A DNA stretch of 43,237 nt, taken from JBGSKY01 sp041740995. GTDB taxonomy: Bacteria > Planctomycetota > Planctomycetia > Pirellulales > Pirellulaceae. A program made the position numbers and the translations under genes. This document shows, one piece after another, positions 41,501 through 43,237 of this stretch. Numbering within the stretch: the first letter of the stretch is position 1; every line of letters begins with the position of its first letter. The DNA is taken from assembly GCA_041740995.1 (NCBI GenBank), contig JBGSKY010000079.1, positions 1-43,237 of the forward strand, in the 5' to 3' direction. The notes beneath the pieces were generated by a model. The model searched no databases and had not been told where the DNA came from. It saw only the letters and a list, made by a program, of their open reading frames with translations.

Positions 41501-42583
41501 ATGAGCAACCAAATGTCAGACAACGCTATTAGTCCAACTCGTGTTTTGGTCACCGGCGCGACAGGCTACGTCGCCGGATGGGTCGTCAAGCGACTGCTCG
41601 AGCAGGGGCACGAAGTCCATGCGGCGGTTCGAGATCCGAATCGAGTGAACCATCTCGCTTACCTTCGTGAACTTGAAGCCAACACGCCGGGCACGCTTCG
41701 TTTTTTCGCTTCCGACCTGCTGATGGATGGTTCGTACGCAGACGGGATGAGTGGATGTGAAGTCGTTTTTCACACCGCGTCTCCGTTTGTGCTGAATCCG
41801 AAGGACGCTCAGCGGGATCTGATCGAACCGGCCAAACAAGGGACCATCAATGTCCTAAACCAGGCGAGCAAAACGCCATCGGTCAAACGCGTCGTTCTGA
41901 CTAGCAGCTATCTTGCGACCATCGGCGACAATGCGGACCTAAGCTATCATGGTAGGACCGCAATCACCGAAGACGACTGGAACACGACGTCGTCGCTGAA
42001 CCATCAACCCTATGCCTACTCAAAAACCGTCGCCGAGCGTGAAGCTTGGCGGCTTGCTGAGGCCCAGGATCAATGGGATTTGGTCACGATCAATCCCGCT
42101 TTTGTCCTAGGGCCGGGTATCAATCCGAATGCAACGTCGGAGTCGTTCAACTTCATCAAAGATTTCGCCAGCGGAAAATTAGCCAGCGGAATCCCGAATA
42201 TCGGGATGGTGTTCGTTGACGTTCGTGAGGTAGCCGAAGCTCATTTACAAGCCGCTTTTCGACCCGAAGCCAGCGGGCGTTATCTCCTGTCGGGTCACAA
42301 TGGGTTCATACCGGATCTCGTTGAAATCTTGAAGGCCCGGTTCGCAGACGGAAAGTTTCCGTTTCCAAAACGCGTCTTGCCAAAATTTGCGGCTTGGTTG
42401 TTTGGTCCGATGATTGACAAGACCATCACGCGGAAATACGTCTCTCGAAACGTCAACCACCCGGTCAAAGTCGACGCGAGCAAAAGCATCAAGGAGTTGG
42501 GGATCCAGTACAGACCTCTGGCCGACACGATGACTGACATGTTCCAGCAGTTGATTGATGCGGGAATTGTCGTTGCGAAGTAA
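41501..42583 (+). CDS. Extended SDR reductase (dihydroflavonol reductase-like)
   Basis: A 360-residue NAD-dependent epimerase/dehydratase family protein. The nucleotide motif VLVTGATGYVAG (16-27) and AAVRDPNRVNH (an arginine where NADP enzymes often have one) begin it; LTSSYLATIGD contains the active-site serine area; YAYSK gives Tyr171 and Lys175 of the catalytic YxxxK; VTINPAFVLGPGINPNATSE follows, typical of the dihydroflavonol-4-reductase/aldehyde-reductase group. It would reduce a carbonyl using NAD(P)H; the substrate is unknown. TTG 41498 precedes the ATG 41501; several further ATGs (41513) lie close by. Ten bases after the preceding oxidoreductase, 60 before the isochorismatase-family gene. 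Confidence 0.85.
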   Translation: MSNQMSDNAISPTRVLVTGATGYVAGWVVKRLLEQGHEVHAAVRDPNRVNHLAYLRELEANTPGTLRFFASDLLMDGSYADGMSGCEVVFHTASPFVLNPKDAQRDLIEPAKQGTINVLNQASKTPSVKRVVLTSSYLATIGDNADLSYHGRTAITEDDWNTTSSLNHQPYAYSKTVAEREAWRLAEAQDQWDLVTINPAFVLGPGINPNATSESFNFIKDFASGKLASGIPNIGMVFVDVREVAEAHLQAAFRPEASGRYLLSGHNGFIPDLVEILKARFADGKFPFPKRVLPKFAAWLFGPMIDKTITRKYVSRNVNHPVKVDASKSIKELGIQYRPLADTMTDMFQQLIDAGIVVAK

Positions 42584-42643
42584 GGGACCACCGTGCCACT
42601 ATGTTGATATTCGTTAGTTAAAAGTAGACCACAGGAACCAGCG

Positions 42644-43237
42644 ATGCAGATGGAAGAAAGACACCGCACTGCGTTGATCGTCGTCGACCCCTTCAATGAG
42701 TTCCTTTCGCGGTGGGGGAAGATGTGGGGCGGCGTCGGTGCCTCGGTCAAGGAAGTGCATCTGCTGGACAATCTCAAGAAGATCCTCGGCGAGGCGCGAT
42801 CCGTCGGCTTGCAGGTCGTTTACGCACCTCATCATCGTTGGCAGCCGGGCAGCTTCTCGGACAAAAAGTACTTGCATCCGTCACAGGCGTTACTGGTCTC
42901 CTTCAAGGCGTTCCCACGCGACGGCTTTGGCGGCCAGTACTACAAGGGACTGGAACCACAGCAGGGTGAAATCATTGCCAGTGAGCACACGTGTTCGAGT
43001 GGCTTCGCCGAAACAGATCTCCATGATCAGCTCCAGAAGCTTGGAATCACTCACCTAATCATCATCGGCATGGTCACCAATTCCTGCATCGAGGCAACCG
43101 CCAGAAGTGCGGTGGACCTTGGATATCACGTCACGTTGGTGACCGACGCAGTGGCGGCATTTTCTCCGAAGGAACATCACACGACGGTCACACAAACCTA
43201 TCCGATGATCGCGCACCGCGTGCTGAACACCGAGCAA
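42644..43237 (+). CDS. Isochorismatase-family hydrolase, runs off the window end
   Basis: 198 codons are visible and the frame is still open at the last base, but the family is about 180-220 residues, so little is missing. The start is ATG 42644 (MQMEERHRTALIVVDPFNEF). VVDPFNEF carries the catalytic aspartate (D15), and TNSCIEATARSAVDLGYHVT carries the nucleophilic cysteine (C148), followed by VTDAVAAF. The catalytic lysine should lie between; a candidate is the KAFPRDGF stretch. The family cuts amides or enol ethers, for example nicotinamide, isochorismate or N-carbamoylsarcosine. The GC content is visibly higher than that of the pst genes, which agrees with a different origin. Confidence 0.85.
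   Translation, partial: MQMEERHRTALIVVDPFNEFLSRWGKMWGGVGASVKEVHLLDNLKKILGEARSVGLQVVYAPHHRWQPGSFSDKKYLHPSQALLVSFKAFPRDGFGGQYYKGLEPQQGEIIASEHTCSSGFAETDLHDQLQKLGITHLIIIGMVTNSCIEATARSAVDLGYHVTLVTDAVAAFSPKEHHTTVTQTYPMIAHRVLNTEQ

Noticed and set aside
1..43237. CRISPR array, tRNA, rRNA, insertion sequence, prophage
   Set aside because: No regularly spaced repeats, cloverleaf-type sequence, transposase frame or phage structural gene was found on either strand.

Overview
The window looks like a piece of a planctomycete chromosome (Pirellulales-like). This is inferred from gene content and style, not from a marker gene: roughly 50% GC, Tat-exported Gfo/Idh/MocA and esterase-type proteins, TadE-like and von Willebrand pilus-type proteins, an Lgt with a large insertion, an HTH-EIIA fusion, and very long PstC/PstA permeases. 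No rRNA, tRNA, CRISPR array or intact insertion sequence was seen.

Layout. Positions 1-8508 (minus) hold one giant open frame for a cyclic beta-1,2-glucan synthase (NdvB/Cgs type), cut at its C-terminus by the window edge. Then come lgt (8909-10189, plus), a convergent MoxR-type AAA ATPase (minus), a multi-membrane-span glycosyltransferase of the ArnT/PMT type, a lipid A acyltransferase-like protein, and a convergent acyl carrier protein. These give the left part an envelope and lipid theme. Positions 15160-17837 form a small plus-strand run: a HAMP-like membrane protein, two TadE-like pseudopilins and a VWA/TadG-like protein. Positions 18072-24603 carry an M24 peptidase, a Tat-exported Gfo/Idh/MocA oxidoreductase, a DUF1328 small membrane protein behind a strong sigma-54-type promoter, a short membrane protein, an HTH-EIIA fusion, an unrecognised protein and a Tat-exported alpha/beta hydrolase.

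Positions 24625-31657 carry two divergent lipoproteins around an 18-bp palindrome, a small conserved protein plus a XerC/D recombinase, a voltage-gated potassium channel with a zinc-ribbon tail, an RlmI-like methyltransferase, the acetolactate synthase regulatory subunit, a RimB-like protease and a DUF971 protein. Positions 32011-39516 are a pstS-pstC-pstA-pstB phosphate transporter operon. Both permeases carry about 500 extra residues, and a Pho-box-like repeat lies upstream. No phoU follows.

From 39517 the character changes. A 1.3-kb gap holds two decaying genes: a GH16-like hydrolase start and a frameshifted HxlR-type regulator. A pair of near-identical 15-bp dyads lies upstream of a plus-strand set (NmrA-like oxidoreductase, extended SDR reductase, isochorismatase-family hydrolase running off the end) whose base composition becomes richer in GC. 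I read this right end as an acquired redox cluster that has lost its own divergent regulator. The two best leads for something new are the regulatory DNA (sigma-54 promoter, Pho-like box with tandem repeat and dyad, 18-bp palindrome, twin HxlR-like dyads) and the enlarged PstC/PstA pair.
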